A stretch of 38,134 nt of DNA from a virus, in IMG/VR virus record IMGVR_UViG_3300022602_000228, positions 1-38,134 of that record; one strand, 5' to 3'. The translations under genes were made by a program, and so were the position numbers. Of the stretch, positions 37,849 through 38,134 are shown piece after piece (the stretch's first letter is position 1; each line of letters starts with the position of its first letter). Under the pieces are notes generated by a model. It did no database searches and had not been told where the DNA came from. It worked only from the letters and a program-made list of their open reading frames with translations.

Positions 37849-38016
37849 CACAGCTACTATACCGATAGCAAAGGCCATCATTGCGCCTAGCTTGATAATA
37901 AGACGCTGTTCCATGTCGCGCATTTCTCTTTGCAAATCGTCTTTAGTCACCAGATCTTTTAAATTAACCTCCAGTATTTCAGAAATGGCCGTTGCTTCTG
38001 CCTCTGCTTGCAGCAA
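37831..38016 (-). pseudogene. DUF1640 gene, 5'-truncated (type A)
   Basis: The frame shows LQAEAEATAISEILEVNLKD and LVTKDDLQREMRDMEQRLII, ending GAMMAFAIGIVAVLVKLL, matching the middle and C-terminal membrane segment of the other copies. The conserved M-A-T-I-T-F-D-T start is missing; upstream codons (NWEL and before, to a stop at 38053) are unrelated. The only start in the homologous part is TTG. The upstream junction and the TnpB fragment on the other side point to repeated rearrangement here. Confidence 0.75.
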
Positions 38017-38032
38017 TTCCCAATTTAAAACA

Positions 38033-38134
38033 TTAGGTTTTAACTGGTAATTCTATCCCACCATTTAGCATAAACTGCATTAGATGCTGCCAGTTATCAA
38101 AAGGGATGAATTGAAGCAAAGTACGAAAGTTTTC
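38033..38134 (-). CDS. Unknown gene, C-terminal 33 codons (start outside window)
   Basis: On the minus strand the frame is open from the window edge and ends with TAA at 38033. The visible end, FIPFDNWQHLMQFMLNGGIE, is an ordinary globular C-terminus. It is not recognised. It stops only 16 bases before the homologous part of the truncated DUF1640 gene, so its end may also have been affected by the rearrangement. Confidence 0.4.
   Translation of the reverse strand, partial: ENFRTLLQFIPFDNWQHLMQFMLNGGIELPVKT

Overview
The window is a contiguous stretch of a tailed double-stranded DNA phage or prophage genome, AT-leaning and with gene families typical of gammaproteobacterial phages. It holds the packaging and head genes (small and large terminase, portal, MuF protein, prohead protease, scaffold-like protein, HK97-type major capsid protein), fibre-like proteins, neck and tail-completion genes, an SSB, a RuvC-like resolvase, a DNA methyltransferase and three tRNAs. 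I see no integrase, tape measure, tail tube or lysis genes, so both ends of the viral genome probably lie outside the window. The repeated small DUF1640 coiled-coil proteins make me suspect a methanotroph-like or related gammaproteobacterial host, but that is a weak inference.

Layout. 1-2092: the 3' part of an antirepressor-like gene, then a minus-strand tandem array of DUF1640 genes of two alternating types. 2170-4746: SSB, RuvC-like nuclease, four small membrane proteins and two zinc-ribbon proteins, closed by a terminator. 4852-7024: terminase. 7389-12466: portal with a C-terminal BECR-type nuclease-like domain, a small accessory protein, MuF protein and an exported beta-rich protein. 12514-13340: tRNA-Asn, tRNA-Ala, an HNH endonuclease and tRNA-Thr. 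13369-13912: a small divergent gene and an Arc-like repressor with a clear operator/promoter region. 14340-21157: two small genes and a 2040-residue polyvalent protein (BECR-like domain, inorganic-pyrophosphatase-like domain, SNF2-like helicase). 21206-22557: methyltransferase, solitary XRE antitoxin-like gene and a small gene. 22954-26306: protease, scaffold-like protein, major capsid protein and an accessory gene. 26425-33480: fibre module with long 18-residue coiled-coil repeats and paralogous proteins. 33499-36503: connector, neck, HNH and tail-completion proteins. 36620-38134: a rearranged minus-strand region with a second antirepressor-like fragment, a truncated IS605-type TnpB, a truncated DUF1640 gene and the edge of another gene.

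Two features run through the whole window. First, DUF1640 genes (eight recognisable full or partial copies, plus one fragment of 49 codons among the tandem array) always lie on the minus strand, and several sit tail to tail with the end of a plus-strand phage operon. Second, a 9-bp motif GGTCGTGAC occurs seven times (plus one one-mismatch copy) between genes, always on the plus strand and just upstream of a plus-strand operon or tRNA block; several copies are followed by a hairpin reaching the start codon. This looks like a phage-specific regulatory element.

The most unusual single items are an in-frame TGA that separates the long fibre gene from a 74-codon extension with no start signal of its own, a shared peptide between the protease C-terminus and the capsid N-terminus, and the two nuclease-bearing virion-type proteins. 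All functional calls come from reading motifs; no database search was run.
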